A stretch of DNA of 64,000 nt from Drosophila pseudoobscura (GCF_009870125.1 NC_046683.1:4774001-4838000); one strand, 5' to 3'. Shown: positions 1 through 12,710, numbered from the stretch's first letter. Numbers and translations: made by a program. The notes: generated by a model not told the origin, from the sequence alone.

Positions 1-609
1 TCGCAAATACTAGGCAAAGTCAAAGAGAAATTACTGTGGAGTGTAAGACCAATCATGATTACCATTACCGTAGTTGTCTGTTGTTGCTGTGTGTGCTGAT
101 AGTTATGATTGCGATGATGATGTTGAGTCGCAGATTATTTCACAAGTTTTGTTGAGCACCGAACATTCGTAGTCATTTTCTTTCACATTGTGCTTTATTG
201 GCACGTCCCTCGCTCAAGAGCACCACTACACGCACACACTGGGCAGACGCAGCCTCACACAGGCACGCACACACCACACCACACACTCGCACACATACAC
301 TCGTAGTGTGTGCCGGCTATAGACAAATTTAATCAAAAAAGAACACGAAATAGGGTTAAAATATGCGCAAAATGCGGCGAATTTTTCCGATTTCTGTAAT
401 TAAAACCCCTACATCCGCACTAAAACGTGCCCAAAGTTCAATTGGTACAAGTATTCGGCCACCTCCATTACAATTACATGCATACATCCATACATAAATA
501 GGTGCCCTGTCTAGCTCGGACCGCCGCACGACGGCTAAACACCCGCCATCTTGTGACTTTGAGCTTAGCTTTTACTTATTATATAAAACCCTTTCTCTTT
601 CCCCATCAG
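1..609 (+). other. Jafrac1 5' flank / 5'-UTR intron
   Basis: No coding region is visible. The stretch ends in a pyrimidine-rich tract and an AG (608-609) directly abutting the Jafrac1 start codon, so at least its right part is an intron within the 5' UTR. The matching first exon could not be placed; it may lie here or left of the window. A CA-rich tract occupies about 228-300. An upstream in-frame ATG at 502 would read through the intron and is not a credible start. Confidence 0.6.
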
Positions 610-1194
610 ATGCCCCAACTGCAGAAATCCGCACCCGAGTTCGCCGGCACCGCCGTGGTCAATGGCGTGTTCAAGGACATCAAACTGAGCGACTACAAGG
701 GAAAGTACCTGGTGCTGTTCTTCTATCCACTGGACTTCACCTTTGTGTGCCCCACGGAGATCATTGCCTTCTCGGAGAGTGCTGCCGAGTTCCGCAAAAT
801 CAACTGCGAGGTGATTGGTTGCTCCACGGACAGCCAGTTCACCCATCTGGCGTGGATCAACACCGCCCGTAAGCAGGGCGGTCTGGGCAGCATGGACATT
901 CCGCTGCTGGCCGATAAGTCGATGAAGGTGGCCCGCGACTATGGTGTTCTGGATGAGGAGACCGGCATTCCCTTCCGTGGCCTCTTCATCATTGATGACA
1001 AGCAGAACTTGCGCCAAATCACCATCAACGATCTTCCCGTTGGCCGCAGCGTTGAGGAGACTCTGCGCCTCGTCCAGGCCTTCCAGTATACGGACAAGTA
1101 CGGCGAGGTGTGCCCAGCCAACTGGAAGCCCGGCCAGAAGACCATGGTGGCCGACCCCACCAAGTCCAAGGAGTACTTTTCCACCACCTCCTAA
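610..1194 (+). CDS. Jafrac1: 2-Cys peroxiredoxin (thioredoxin peroxidase 1)
   Basis: This encodes a 194-residue typical 2-Cys peroxiredoxin, a cytosolic thioredoxin-dependent enzyme that reduces H2O2 and organic peroxides. The peroxidatic cysteine is C47 in FVCPTE. The resolving cysteine is C168 in EVCPANW. The GGLG motif in the middle and the YF pair near the C-terminus (EYFSTTS) are the two elements that make eukaryotic Prx1/2 enzymes prone to hyperoxidation, so a signalling as well as a scavenging role is plausible. There is no N-terminal targeting peptide. I chose the ATG at 610 because it lies immediately after a splice acceptor, starts the conserved [11 protein letters not shown] sequence, and gives the length of the D. 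melanogaster protein. The coding region is one exon with strong codon bias, which creates long open antisense frames. The identification is secure; the assignment to Jafrac1 rather than another Prx1-type paralogue rests on sequence and synteny. Confidence 0.95.
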   Translation: MPQLQKSAPEFAGTAVVNGVFKDIKLSDYKGKYLVLFFYPLDFTFVCPTEIIAFSESAAEFRKINCEVIGCSTDSQFTHLAWINTARKQGGLGSMDIPLLADKSMKVARDYGVLDEETGIPFRGLFIIDDKQNLRQITINDLPVGRSVEETLRLVQAFQYTDKYGEVCPANWKPGQKTMVADPTKSKEYFSTTS

Positions 1195-1310
1195 GAAGCT
1201 AATCATCTGTGGGGCTGTGACTGTGCGGTGCTGTGCCTCTGGCGAGTCCAGGACGATTCGAATCGCATTGCACAGACACGCACACATATGAACACCCTAA
1301 ATATACATAT

Positions 1311-1515
1311 AATAAACCATAACCCTAGAGCTAGTTTGTCATCTATATACGAGTACATGCATATTATTATGATTTGTGAACAGAAACTGTGAAATAATTT
1401 GTTCTTTCTCCCTCTGCATTGCACACAACACCAACACACCAAACACACAAACATTACCTAAGCGGAAAGTGATTTATTTGAGTTTGCTCTTATTTTGTAA
1501 TTTCGCCTCAATAAA
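1311..1515 (+). terminator. Jafrac1 poly(A) signals
   Basis: Two canonical AATAAA hexamers follow the stop codon, at 1311-1316 and 1510-1515. They suggest short and long 3' UTRs of about 130 and 330 nt. Confidence 0.6.
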
Positions 1516-1539
1516 ACTGTATTGAATACTAAGATGCAC

Positions 1540-4500
1540 ACGTGGGTCTTTATCAGGGGGAGGTCCGGGCCCGTTCCGGCCAACAGACGGACGGACTTTC
1601 GCCCTGCTTATCTGCCTGCGGGGCTTTTATCGCAGGTCCCAGACATAGACCGAGCCGATTGCGAAATAGCAGCCGGCGATTATACGGAGTATTAATATGC
1701 CGAGAATGCCGGAACCCAACGTCACCAGTCCACAGAGCAGCCGCAGTTGCAGCGCCAGCAGCTGATGGATGACTATGACACAGTGCCAGCAGTGGGTTAC
1801 GCTGCACTTCCCCTTTCGCCATAGTATTCCCGTTTTGGATTCCCGTTTTTTTTTTCAATGTTAAGTGCAAGCGAGAGGTGACGTGGATGTCTTGCATATT
1901 AAGCAGGTCTCGGCGGGGCTCTTTCTGTGTGTGCGAAAGTGATGGATGGAGTGAGATGTTGTGCTTGCGATCCGCTCCGTGTCAAGCCCTCCCGCTTTTC
2001 CTAGGGTCCACCCATTACGTGTGGCGCAGCGCATCACACGATCTGCCCCTCAGTCTGTCTGTCTCGGTTACTCTTTGGCCAAACTAGTTTACACAAATGC
2101 GTTGTCCATACATACATATGTATATGCACACACATACATATGTACATGCGTTCAGCCAGCTGCTGCGAATCGTGGAAAAAGCTTCAACGCTGTTACTGTG
2201 TCGCCGATCGAAGCTACCAGAAAACAGAACAGAACGAACCCTTTCAAATGGTGCGATCGCAGCGTTCTAACTGTATCTATACGGAAAGAGTATACTTACT
2301 ATTTCATTGCGTTGGCGCTTATCAGTTGTCAGGCGAGAAAAATGTTCGTTCGCATGTTAGCAACTGTTTTACTACTACACAATAAAATAAACCAAAAGAA
2401 GCAATGGCTTGCTTTGGATACCCTTGCAGATGCATAGTTCCTATGGCAGCAACAAAAACAAAACGGTCTTCTAGACAAATACAAGAATAACATCTGTATT
2501 ATGTATATCGATAGAGAGAATAGAGAACTGTCGCAGTCAAATGCAACTGTGAAGCACCTTTGTTCTGGAGCTTGGGCAAAGACAAAGACAAGAGCATCTC
2601 AGCTTCGGCGTCCCGCGTATTCCCCTTCCCATTTTGTTGTTACCTGAGCATGTTAGCCAACTATCGCAGAAAAAACTAACGCTATTCATATTCATAAGCG
2701 TCTCGACAGCTGAAAAAAGGAAAAAAATTACAAATGCTGTTTCGATTTTGCTAAATCACTGCCCAGAAAGCTGTGAGAGCCAAACCGTTTACTGGAAAGA
2801 AACATTTTCTGAACACAGAAACACAAACAAAAAAAGAAGTGGAATAATCTCCGTCTGAGCCAAATTGAGGGCGTTGGGCCCGCATGACTTTCAACTGTCT
2901 TGATTGTACAAACGCTCTGGCACCAACGGACCTATTTCGTTGAACGTGGAAAAACGCATTTACTCTAATGGAAAGCAGGACTCCTCGCACTGACTTGAAA
3001 TCAAATGACATTGAAATACCCAATCGCAACCGGAAAGTACATACCATACATATACATACATACGTGTAGTATATAATTCATATACGAGTAGTGTGCTGTC
3101 TGTCGTGCTACTTGATTATTTTATAGACTGATAAAGCAAGAATCAAATGATAATCGGTATGTCTGGTGTGGGCTGTTGCTGGTGTGCTGAGCAACCATTT
3201 CAGCCATTTTCAGCCTTGCCGCAAAGGTTGGGTCGTGTGGAAAAAAAATATGGCCAATACTCGTACTCGTAGATATGTACATAATTCAAATGGACGCAGT
3301 CATACTTGTACTAGTATTGGCATGCGGTAATCATATGTGAAATGAATAATTCTGCAGCTGCTTATGACCTTTTAATAGCCGCGATGGATGGCCAGATATG
3401 AGTGGGCTGGTGTGGGGTGGACGTGGGCGCTACTGCCATTGTTGGTCCGCCCTGCTGTAGATATCGACAGATTGGCTGCTCATCAATTATGTTTGTGCTG
3501 GGACCGACCCCGCACGCAACGCATAGGTCGGTAGTTAATTTTTCCGGCCATAGCTGATGAGTAGATACAAATATTTGTATGTATACTGCAATTAAATTGA
3601 AACAATTTCTGGACTCATCATTTGGGGGGTGCGGGTGTTTGAAAGAACCTATAATTATCAGGATAGATAATCGTCGGAAATGTGTTCGTTGCAATTCCGA
3701 TTGATTGTCATTATTAATTTAAATCTAATCAGGATTTTCCGTCTAATTGATTGCACACAATCAGAATTCTATATATAATAAAATTGTTGTGGAAAATTGC
3801 TTTGCTTCTTATACAAGAGCAATTTCGTACGAGCAGAACTTTTAAGCAGGTAAAGGAACAGATATTGAGTGAAAATTGATTTGTTTAGGTTTCGTTTACG
3901 TAAGATTGCTCATAAAATGATTATTTTGAAATCCAACTGCAATTTGGCGGGACAACTGCAAAACTGGAATCGGTTGGCAGGGCCAATGAACAGCTGATCC
4001 ATGTTCGATTAATGCCATCAGCAATTATCGGTGTACAACACATAGTATAGTGTGACCGTTTGCTGTTTTATTTTCTGCGAGAATTGTTTCCCGCCAATAT
4101 GTTTACATTCAAAATTGTGCAGTTGTTCTAATTCTTGGAATTAAGCAGCGAGCGCGTATCTAATAGATACTCGTAACTGCAGATAGACTGTATCTCGTTT
4201 TTTGCGCTCTTTAGAGAGACTCTAAAGTCAAATGCAAAGAAGGCCTAATACGACCCCTCAGGGGTCTCCGTTTTGATGTTTGCACGAATCCGGCTGCAGC
4301 CAGGGCATTGGCTTCCTGGACCCACCTACACAGTGCGTGTGCGCATCGTCTCCCTTGGTTTCTGATCCAAAAACGGTTGTCCGTTCCTGAGCCATGTCAA
4401 TAATATAACCGTACAGGATACGATGCTATTCATTTGGCACGATTCTGTAAGGAGTGCCTACAGTGAATCATAAATAAAGAACAGCTTCTTCGAGGTCTTA

Positions 4501-4710
4501 CTGGTGCATGCTATGCGTTTTACACTGATCCACTTGGCACCGGCTCTTGGCTTCCGTTACTGGCGCCACTCCAATTATACACAGAGATGCTTGGGTTGGT
4601 TTCACGTTGTCAGATTGATTTACTATTATTTTCATTCATCTTTTCGGCTTACATGTTACATGTACAATTACATAAAAAAATCTTGATTAATATTAATATG
4701 TATCAAATCA
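1540..4710. other. Intergenic Jafrac1-RpS15Aa
   Basis: No ORF here shows conserved features. The stretch contains a TATCGATA (DRE-type) site at 2516-2523, a TACCCTTGCAG fragment near 2428 resembling the ends of DINE-1-like elements, short TACATA repeats (about 2105-2145 and 3045-3065), and otherwise unremarkable AT-rich DNA. Confidence 0.6.
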
Positions 4711-4711
4711 T

Positions 4712-4717
4712 TTTATT
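4712..4717 (-). terminator. RpS15Aa poly(A) signal
   Basis: TTTATT on the plus strand reads AATAAA on the minus strand, about 165 nt past the RpS15Aa stop codon. Confidence 0.55.
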
Positions 4718-4877
4718 TCGCGTTAACTCTGTGAACATTCAGTTTTGTTGCAACTACTTTATGCTTGAATGAAATCCTCCTCGGCCCTAGGCTCGTGTGA
4801 AATAAAACAACATTCTACATATCAACTCCCACACATACGCTTTAGCATTAGGTTGTAGACGACGCCGGTTCCTTCGC

Positions 4878-5270
4878 TTAGAAGAAGAAGCCGAGGATCT
4901 TGCCTCCCAAATGTTTTCTCCTGGCCTCCTCGTGATCCATGATACCGCCCGAGGTGGTCAAAACGACGTAGCCGAACTGACGGGAGGGCAGCAGATTGTT
5001 GGTCCACTTCTCAATGTCGTTGATGGGCACATCGAACCGTGGCGAGATGACGCCACATTTGTTGAGGCGTCCGGTGAGGTTCACCACGATCTTGCCAGAC
5101 CGATGGTCATCGACAATCTCGAACTCGCCGATATAGCCGTGCTTCATCATCACAGTCAGGAACTTGATGATCACCTTGGAGCAGGGACGCAGCAGCACCT
5201 GGCGCTTGCCACGCTTCTCGGCGTTGTTGATGCATTTAAGGGCATCGGCCAATACGTTCATACGCACCAT
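4878..5270 (-). CDS. RpS15Aa: 40S ribosomal protein S15a (uS8)
   Basis: This encodes a 130-residue uS8-family protein of the small ribosomal subunit, which binds the central domain of 18S rRNA. The uninterrupted frame begins [20 protein letters not shown] and ends with the family's C-terminus GGKILGFFF; the conserved [20 protein letters not shown] block precedes it. Length matches the universal 130 residues. The start codon lies two bases into exon 2: the acceptor (TTTTGCAG on the minus strand) ends at 5273. The inferred first exon is noncoding, about 6004-6059. It starts in overlapping polypyrimidine TCT-type initiators (6051-6064) and ends in a GTAATCG donor (intron 6003-5273, 731 bp). This is the usual arrangement for fly ribosomal-protein genes and predicts TOP-mRNA translational control. 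It is divergently paired with the NSRP1-like gene. Confidence 0.95.
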   Translation of the reverse strand: MVRMNVLADALKCINNAEKRGKRQVLLRPCSKVIIKFLTVMMKHGYIGEFEIVDDHRSGKIVVNLTGRLNKCGVISPRFDVPINDIEKWTNNLLPSRQFGYVVLTTSGGIMDHEEARRKHLGGKILGFFF

Positions 5271-6003
5271 GGCTGCAAAATGTGAAAACGAGAGTACAAA
5301 TTAGTTCACGGCTCTCGCAGAACAACAACAAAATAAACGGTAGAAAAGCTAGCACGTGCAAAATACATGAAAAAGAACAACTCCAGGGCGGCCGCCATTG
5401 CCTGTGTGTATGTGTGCGTATGCCTGCTTGTGGTTGTGTGCGTTCCTCTGCCTGGGCATCGGTGTTACATAGTGTAAACAACAACAGCTACCCGACAGGA
5501 CAGGCTTTGGGGGCAGGGCAGGGGCACCATCCATTTGCCGGCTTGCAAATGCCCCCAGACACTGCTTCGGATGATTCTCATCTCAAGCCCACTGCGGCGG
5601 CTCAAAGCCCTATACAGCGCCAGCCCAACCACACAACCACCAGCAACAACAGCAGCCGCACACACAGCTGACATCTCCCTCTCCGGGCAGGAACCACAGC
5701 CAAAAAACGCCGCCACACAGAAAAAAATTGGCAAAAAAACCATAAATGTTATTTAGATTCATTGATGGACAATGTCTTGTTTATACATTGCCCCAAGCGG
5801 ACAGTGTTCGGTTTAACCACTCTCGGCCAACAAGTACTGCCATAAATTTCGGCCCACAATAAAAAAATATAAAAAGAATAACACTTTTCACATATTTTGC
5901 ATCGCGCTCGCACTAAATCTATGGTGTAAACCATAGTGGGTACATTTGGCTAGCCATTTTTTGGCTTTATTTCAACAAATCTATTAAATTAAGCGACGAT
6001 TAC

Positions 6004-6064
6004 CTAGGATTGATTTGCAAACACAAATTTACACGACCGCGAACGTATCGGAAAAGAGAAAGAG
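6004..6064 (-). promoter_or_regulatory. RpS15Aa TCT/TOP initiator and noncoding exon 1
   Basis: On the minus strand CTCTTTTC (6058-6051) and the overlapping CTCTTTCT (6064-6057) match the YYCTTTYY TCT initiator of fly ribosomal-protein promoters. A short leader runs to a CTAG|GTAATCG donor at 6004/6003. The exact start nucleotide cannot be fixed by eye. Confidence 0.6.
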
Positions 6065-6200
6065 GAAGTCGAGCCCGCTGCATCTGACATTTGACAGCTG
6101 CCAGAGTTGCTTTGAAGCACTCAGAGTTGCTACTGCTGCCAGTGCTGCAAAACGAACCGCAAAACCACAAAAAAATTGGCGTTTGGGGCGCAACAACTTG

Positions 6201-6211
6201 CGGTCACACTG
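6201..6211 (+). promoter_or_regulatory. Motif 1 (M1BP) element in divergent promoter
   Basis: CGGTCACACTG matches Ohler Motif 1 (YGGTCACACTR), bound by M1BP. It lies 45 bp before the NSRP1-like ATG and about 145 bp from the RpS15Aa TCT initiator, so it could serve one or both genes. The NSRP1-like leader must be very short. Confidence 0.65.
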
Positions 6212-6255
6212 CAAAAATATAAACATTGTTCTTAAAAAACAAAAAACAATACGAA

Positions 6256-7593
6256 ATGTCAAAGCCGTGAGTATTGCTTGAAATATATTTATAAAATAAC
6301 TATTAATGGGTGAATGATGATCTCAGGTATGGCCTAATAATCCCGGGGCAGCAAAAGAAGGAGGCTGCCAGGCCGGCCAAGCCGGCCATCAAACCGTCCG
6401 TATTCGACGAGAGCAGCGAGTCGGACGACAGCGCCAGTAATGCCCCACAAATACGCCCGAAAGCTAGCGTAACCGGAGGGCCCAGTGTAATGGAGCGCCG
6501 GGTGGCACGCCGCATGCAGGAGAAGGCCCTGGCCGAGGATCCCACCATATTCCAGTACGACGAGCTCTATGACGAAATGGAGAACAAACGGGACGAGGCC
6601 AAGCTGACCAAAAGTAAGGAGCCCCGCAAGGCCAAGTACATCAACCGTCTCATGGAGCACGCCGAGCGCCGGAAGCTAGAGAAGGAGCTGCGTGTCGAGC
6701 GGCAAGTACAGAAGGACCGCGAGGCTGAGGGCGAAATGTACAAAGACAAGGACACCTATGTGACAGCAGCGTATCGCAAAAGGCTTGAGTACGTGCGCGA
6801 GCTTCAAGAAAAAGAACAGCGGGCCGAATACCTCGAGGCCATTGGAGATGTGACCAAGCAAAAGGACCTAGACGGCTTCTACAGACATCTGTACGAGCAA
6901 AAACTGGGCACCGCAGATACGATGGTCAAGCCCAAGACAGCACCATCCACTGAGGAAGTGGCCTACAAGCCCATCAAAGCGGAGGTGCCAAAGCACCGCA
7001 GCTACAGAAAACGCCGTGCCTCTGAGGATGAAGAGCAGCAGCAGCCTCCAGCAGCGTCTCCTGCCAAGCCGATCTCAGCTCCAGATCCGACTGAAGACAA
7101 GCCAGGTAGTGCAACCAACTCCCAGGCGCACTTGAACAACAACATAGATGCGGACTCTGACTTCAGCATTGATGATTCCAGCGAAGATGAGGTGGAGGAT
7201 GAGAAGGAAAAGAATATGAAGCTGGCACAGGCCAAGAAGCAAAAGCAGACTAAGAAGCTGGACCAGGAACAGGACCGGGACCGGGACCAGGATCAGGGAA
7301 ATAAGTCGGAGCAGTCCAAGAGTCCAGACCATGCCAAGAAGAAGGAGAAGCAGAAAAAGAAAATGGAGCCAGCAGAAAAACCCGATGATACCAGTAATGA
7401 AGCTACTGCAGATCCCAAATACAAATCAAAGGATGACGATGGGCAGGATACTGATTTGAAGAACCTGCCCATCCCCACCGTAACCAAGCCAACCGTCGAC
7501 CGTACTCTCATCTGGCGCAAGCGGACCGTAGGCGAGGTCTTCGAGGCGGCCTTGGCCCGCTATCAGGTGCGCAAGAAGTCCCGCCAGGGCTGA
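6256..7593 (+). CDS. NSRP1/CCDC55-like nuclear speckle splicing regulator
   Basis: Two coding exons (6256-6266 and 6327-7593, intron 60 bp) give 425 residues. The 11-nt first coding exon supplies MSK and part of a proline codon; splicing restores the conserved N-terminus MSKPYGLIIPGQQKK. The ATG at 6310 is in the intron and is not the start. Family features in order: an acidic PSVFDESSESDD segment; the block ALAEDPTIFQYDELYDEM; a long charged coiled-coil region (about 90-190) with the family hallmark DVTKQKDLDGFYRHL; a low-complexity acidic and lysine-rich middle; and a conserved C-terminal tail with TVGEVFEAALARYQVRK. NSRP1 (NSrp70) proteins sit in nuclear speckles and influence alternative splice-site choice, probably through SR proteins. 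The identification rests on these blocks; I do not recall the D. melanogaster symbol. Confidence 0.88.
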
Positions 7594-7908
7594 GATCCAA
7601 TTATACAAGTTTTGGCACCGCATTAAAATGTAAAAGAGCCGAAACACGAGAACAAAAAATGATTTGTCCATTGTTTGCTTATTATGTTAATTTCAATTTG
7701 TCCCCCGTGTCATAGATTATTTATGCATGTGCATGGCCGGGCCGCCATTCACGCTCCGGGCCGGTCCGCAAAGGCATCTTCTGCGGCGAAACCCCCTGGT
7801 GCAAATATTTTGCATAAGTTGCAATTTTCCTTTTTTCCCCTCTTCATTCGCTTTACAAAAATAGCAAGACAAGAAAAGAATACCAGCTTCGTGGGTCGAG
7901 ACTGTAGA

Positions 7909-8236
7909 TACCCTTGCAGGATTTTCTATTATTGTTAAAAGCGGCTTTCCGTTCAAATGCTTGTCCGACGATCAGTAGTTCCAATGGAATCTATATAAAT
8001 TACAAGATCTGATTTCCTTGAGTCACACAGAGAAACAATAAACTGCAAATGGTGAAGTCAAAAAACATTTGCTTAATTCCAGAGTTGCTTATTGGTCAAC
8101 CACGGGGGTATCCCTTGACTAAAAATGACATGTGCGCACTGTACATACATAAATGTTCTTATAATACAAGAAATTGGAGATGCTTTCTTGGGTTGCGTTA
8201 TATTAGGTATTACCCAAAAGAATAGGGTATAAAAAG
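7909..8236. mobile_element. DINE-1-like short repeat
   Basis: The segment begins with TACCCTTGCAGGATT and ends with AGAATAGGGTATAAAAAG. These are partly complementary ends typical of fly DINE-1/INE-1 (Helentron-related) elements. Inside, the stretch near 7962-8010 resembles the DINE core. It is non-coding and diverged; boundaries are approximate. Confidence 0.4.
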
Positions 8237-10389
8237 CTCACGGCGCCAACTATGGCATGACGGATAGAAGAGGAAGGCGAAGAAGCAGTGGAAGTGGAAG
8301 TGGAAGTGAAACCCTGGATGTGGATGGGCGACAGAGCCAGAGAAGCTGGTTCTAGATGAGGGGGATAGAGGCGGAGCATGGCACGAAGATATTCCATTTA
8401 TTTTGTATGACGACGACGACAAACCCAAAAGAACCAACAAAAAAAGAAAAAATAAAAATAAAACTTGCAAAACGCCCAAATAACAAAGAGCCAAGTTGCC
8501 GTTAGTTTTCTTTTTTTTCTCTCTCTCTTTTTTTGTGTGTTTTGTTTCATTTTACCGCAAAAGCTGGAAATCCCTTTTGAAAATAGGTGTGCCTGTGCTG
8601 CGCTGCGCTGCGCTGCTCTGCGATGCGCTGGCTGTGGGCCGCGCGCCATAAAAGCGAAAGGCAAGGAATGGAAAGGAAAGAAATGGAGAGGGGAAAGCAA
8701 GGCCCGGGCATGGGCTATGAGCATAGCTGACATGGTTAGGAAGCGGGTCCGGCGCATTGCAGACATAGTAGACCAGAAGCAGGAGCAACGGCAACAGCAG
8801 CGTCCTCATCTGCATCTGCATCCTGGCTGTCAAGTCGGATGCTTCGCTTTTGATGTCGTCAACGTGCTCTCCGTCCTTGTCGTCGGCCTCGTCCTAGTCG
8901 TCGTCGTCAGCGAAATTAATAGTGAAATCCATTTTCCATTTGGCAAGGCCCTGTGCCCCGCACTACTACACTCCACCGCGCCGCATAACAACTGCATCGC
9001 GGCTCTCTCGCCCTCTCGCTTGCACACTCAACTCTTGCCTGCTTTTATGAATGTGATTCTCTCCCTCATACCTGTTTGATTGTGTCATCAATCTCACATG
9101 TCTTCTTTTAGTGCCGCTGCTGCGGCTGTTGTTGTTGTTGTTACAGCTCCTTCATTACATTCCTCTTCATCATTTCCTGGCACTGCCGCTACTTCTCCTT
9201 CTCATTCTTCTTCCTGTTCCTGTTGTTGTCCTTGTTGTTGTCCGTGCTGCAGTCGAGATTTGTGTTCTACATTTTAGGCAAATTAATTTGATATGAAATG
9301 AGCATTCCGCACCGCTCCGCTCCGTCAAGTTTGCTGCCGCATAACGGATCGTATCGGCATTCGCACACTTACACATGCACACTGGCATGGCTATCTCTGT
9401 CTGATTGATGGCTGTGATCAGAGCAGTGGCGTGTGATTATTTCGCCCTTTCTAATTGATTGTTTTTCGGGGTATTCAGTTGCTGGAATGACCCAGTTCTG
9501 TTTTTGCAGGAACCGTATTCGGGAACAGATTGGGGGCAGGAAGATAGGCAGGAATTTAATTGAGGAGCGAAGCTCGTACCGTATGACGTCTTGAATTTTC
9601 CTTTGTCTTGTACACATTTTAACTCTCTCTCTCTCTCTTTGGGTCTGGTCATTAAGCTGATCCACGTACATATACATATGCAAAGCTCTTTCAGCGGCAG
9701 TGCAGCGGCAGTGGCGGCTGTGGGAGAGCGAGAACAAGAGGACAGCGCTTACATAACTGTAATTCCATTAACCCCGTTGTTCGTTCGTTATGCGCTCTGT
9801 ACCTCTTTTGGCTGTGCTACTCTCTCTCTCTCTCTTTGGCTGGCTGCTCCTCGTTGCTTAATCAATTTACGATCATAATTACTTGGGCCTGTGGCGGCGG
9901 TGCAGGACATGGTTTGGCTGCTTTTGGCTCTGGCTTTTCGCTTTGGCCTCTGCCAAATTGCACTGATGCAATCTGATTCTCCTTTCCCTCTCCTCTCCTC
10001 TCCAGGCTCTGGTCCGCTGGTGTGTGTGTTGGACGGGGGTGGGTGCTATGCGCAGGGGCTGCGACGGGGGGGATAGAACCTAGTAAAGGCTTCCAGATTG
10101 TGATCATTCACGTGTAAATTCAATTATCAACATTTTCAATGCCAGTTTGAGCCTCGGGAGGGGGGGAGGGGGCGGAGTGGCTATAGGGGTAAATTCACCG
10201 CAAAGGAACGGCGGGGCGGGGGAGCGGTAGAGCCAGCAGGCAGCGGCAGTTAGTCTTATCCAGAGTCGACAGAGCCGTAGACGAGTGGGGGCCAAGACTT
10301 GCGACTTGCTCAGCACATTTCGGTTCCTCTCCTGCTCTCCCGTTCCACTTACTCAACCGCTCTAGCCACGACGACACTGACAGACTGCG

Positions 10390-10412
10390 TGTGTGTATGT
10401 GTGTGTGTGTGT
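10390..10412. repeat. GT microsatellite
   Basis: A short TGTG tract, with complementary CA tracts nearby at 10645-10710. Confidence 0.8.
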
Positions 10413-10575
10413 GCTGGTGATTTATATCGTGTGTGCATTGTGTGCGTGTGTATGTGTGGGTAAAGTAGAAAAAGCCGAGCCGCCTTTTGGCAAGAAGCAA
10501 TGCGCGGCGCGGTGAGGCGCATCCAAAAAAATTTCGTTTGCTGCATTGGACAGAGAGTGTAATGAAAAACTGGCT

Positions 10576-10599
10576 GGGATGGGGCGGGGTGGGGTGGGG
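10576..10599 (+). other. Potential G-quadruplex
   Basis: Five runs of three or four G separated by 1-2 nt loops fit the canonical quadruplex pattern on the plus strand. Confidence 0.5.
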
Positions 10600-12683
10600 T
10601 AGTAGGCTAGATGCCAACCGCGCTCATGACAAACAAAACGCATCCCACACACACACATGTGCACATGACCGTGCACAAACACACACACACACACCACACA
10701 CACACACCACAGACATGTGTACATACATACATATATAGAGCGTTCGCTCTGTCAGCCTCTTGTATCTTTGCCATTGCATCTTCGCATATACCGTTAGTCG
10801 CTTGGGTCACGGGGTAGATTCGTTTCGCTGGCAACTCTGTTGCCATGCCGCTGCCGCTGCCTTAAGCCGCTGCCGCTGCCTGTGCCTGTGCTCTGCCGCT
10901 GCTTTAAGCCGCTGCCGCTGCCAGTGCCAGTGCCATTTCCTCTGCTTTAAATGCTCTACTTTTGCTTTATTTTACTTTACTTTTCAGATTAAGCTCTGCC
11001 GCAAAGTGTAGTAATACGAGGTGAAGCACTCCGGCTCTCTCACTCTCACAGCTTCCTTTGTGGCCCCCGCACAAAACGCCACTGAAACAAATTGGGCAAC
11101 TTTTTGTGAGAATTTTCTCTAGGAAAACCGCACCTTGCATAAATACGCCATTTTCGTCTGCTTTCATTATGCTTTTCCCCTGCCGTGCCGTGCACTGCCC
11201 CCTCTCCACGGCAGTTCCAAGGTGTACTTATGTATAATCCCTTACAGTAGGGTGTTCCATATGCTGCAAGCTGTGAGATTTCTGTGCACGGGTGCGGGAG
11301 GCTTTTTTTCCTTTTGTTTTCCATCAGGAACTGCACTTTTTCGGATTAACATGGTTCTTTATCAATATACATATGCATGTAACTACAATTATGGATAGTT
11401 TATGACGCAATAATGGGTTGCAAAATACACACGAGCTTTTGTGTGTGAAAACTTTATACTATTCTTGAACCAAGTTTCTTGTCCTTTTTAATCAAAAACC
11501 AAAATGCAGTCATCGGAATGCCGACTTTCTTTGTTGAAGGCTCTTAAAACTCCATCGAATCCTCTTGAATTCATTCATTCAGCGTCAGCTTTCGAGTCTT
11601 AAAGAATAACCCAGAATTTAGTGCCGTTTTCTTGTTCTCTCTACCGGAAAATCATATGGAGAGTGAGCGAGAGAAAAAACCAAAATTTTGGGATTCAATC
11701 CGTTTTGGGCGAGCATTTTGATGGAATGACAATCGTAACCACCGCGTCGCTCCCTCCCTCCACTGAAGGTGGAGCTGAATGCTCTTCTTTCTAGTAAATT
11801 ATAGTTTCTTTAATGGTTCGGTTGACAAAGAGCTTAGGGATATGCATATTAGTTATGTAGCCTCCCCCGACCCCCACAAGAATCTCAGTTTCAGAGCTGG
11901 GTGGGCGGTAATGGTAATCGGCGAGTCGAAACTTTTGCATTTCTGGGTCTTCCTGCAGGTCTTCCCCTGGACTTCCTTTAACCCCGTACTGTGTGGTTGC
12001 GGTTGCTGCGGGCGTTCGTTGTTTGCGTGTGTGGTGGCAGTGGGAGTGGCAGTGGGAGTGGCAGTGGGAGTGGGAGTGTGAGTGGGTAATGGTGTGCTGG
12101 TATGCTGTGGTGTGATGTGGTAAGGTGAGACGAGGTGTGGTAACGGGGCCCTGCTTTAGTTTGCCTTTTGCGGGCGTGGCCCGGCTAATAAGCAGGAAAT
12201 TAAAATGTTATATGCATTGCCATGGTTGCTCAGCCGTCCGTTCGTCCGTTCATCTGGCAAGCCTCTCCACGGGCATTGTCAACTCTGTCGCCTCTCTCTC
12301 TCTCTCCCTCTCTCTCTGTGTTCGTGTGTGTGTGTCGTAGTGTGCGGTTTGGTGGCGCGCCTTCAAGTATGCATTATTTTTACGTGTCAGTGCGCATTTT
12401 TGGCATAATTGAAGCACAAACACAGCGCCAGAGCTCCCGCTGCTTCCGTTGCTGAAGGCTGAAGGTCGTTTATATGCTCACACACACACACACACTTTTG
12501 CGATGCCCCTCCCCTCGCCCCACCCCCTGCATTCTGCTGAGGCCATCCCTAAGCCAAAGTTAACATTGCGTGCCTGCAGCTTCGCTGGACTTGGATTAAG
12601 TTTTACACTTTTTCACCCGCTCTCTGAACTCTTTCCTTTCCTTTCCTTTCCTTTTTGTTTTTCGCTCTTTTTCTGCTGCTTGT

Positions 12684-12710
12684 GCGTGTGTGTGTGTGTG
12701 TGTGTGTATG
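12684..12710. repeat. GT microsatellite
   Basis: An uninterrupted GT tract of about 24 bp within polypyrimidine-rich DNA. Confidence 0.8.

Noticed and set aside
565-1287. 240-codon minus-strand ORF opposite Jafrac1
   Set aside because: It mirrors the strongly codon-biased Jafrac1 frame and has no family features.
5282-5671. 129-codon plus-strand ORF in the RpS15Aa intron
   Set aside because: Lies in the inferred ribosomal-protein intron, with no conserved features.
8465-9079. 204-codon ORF in the gene-poor interval
   Set aside because: Low-complexity Ser/Ala/Arg-rich translation of repeat DNA, with no conserved motif or splice support.
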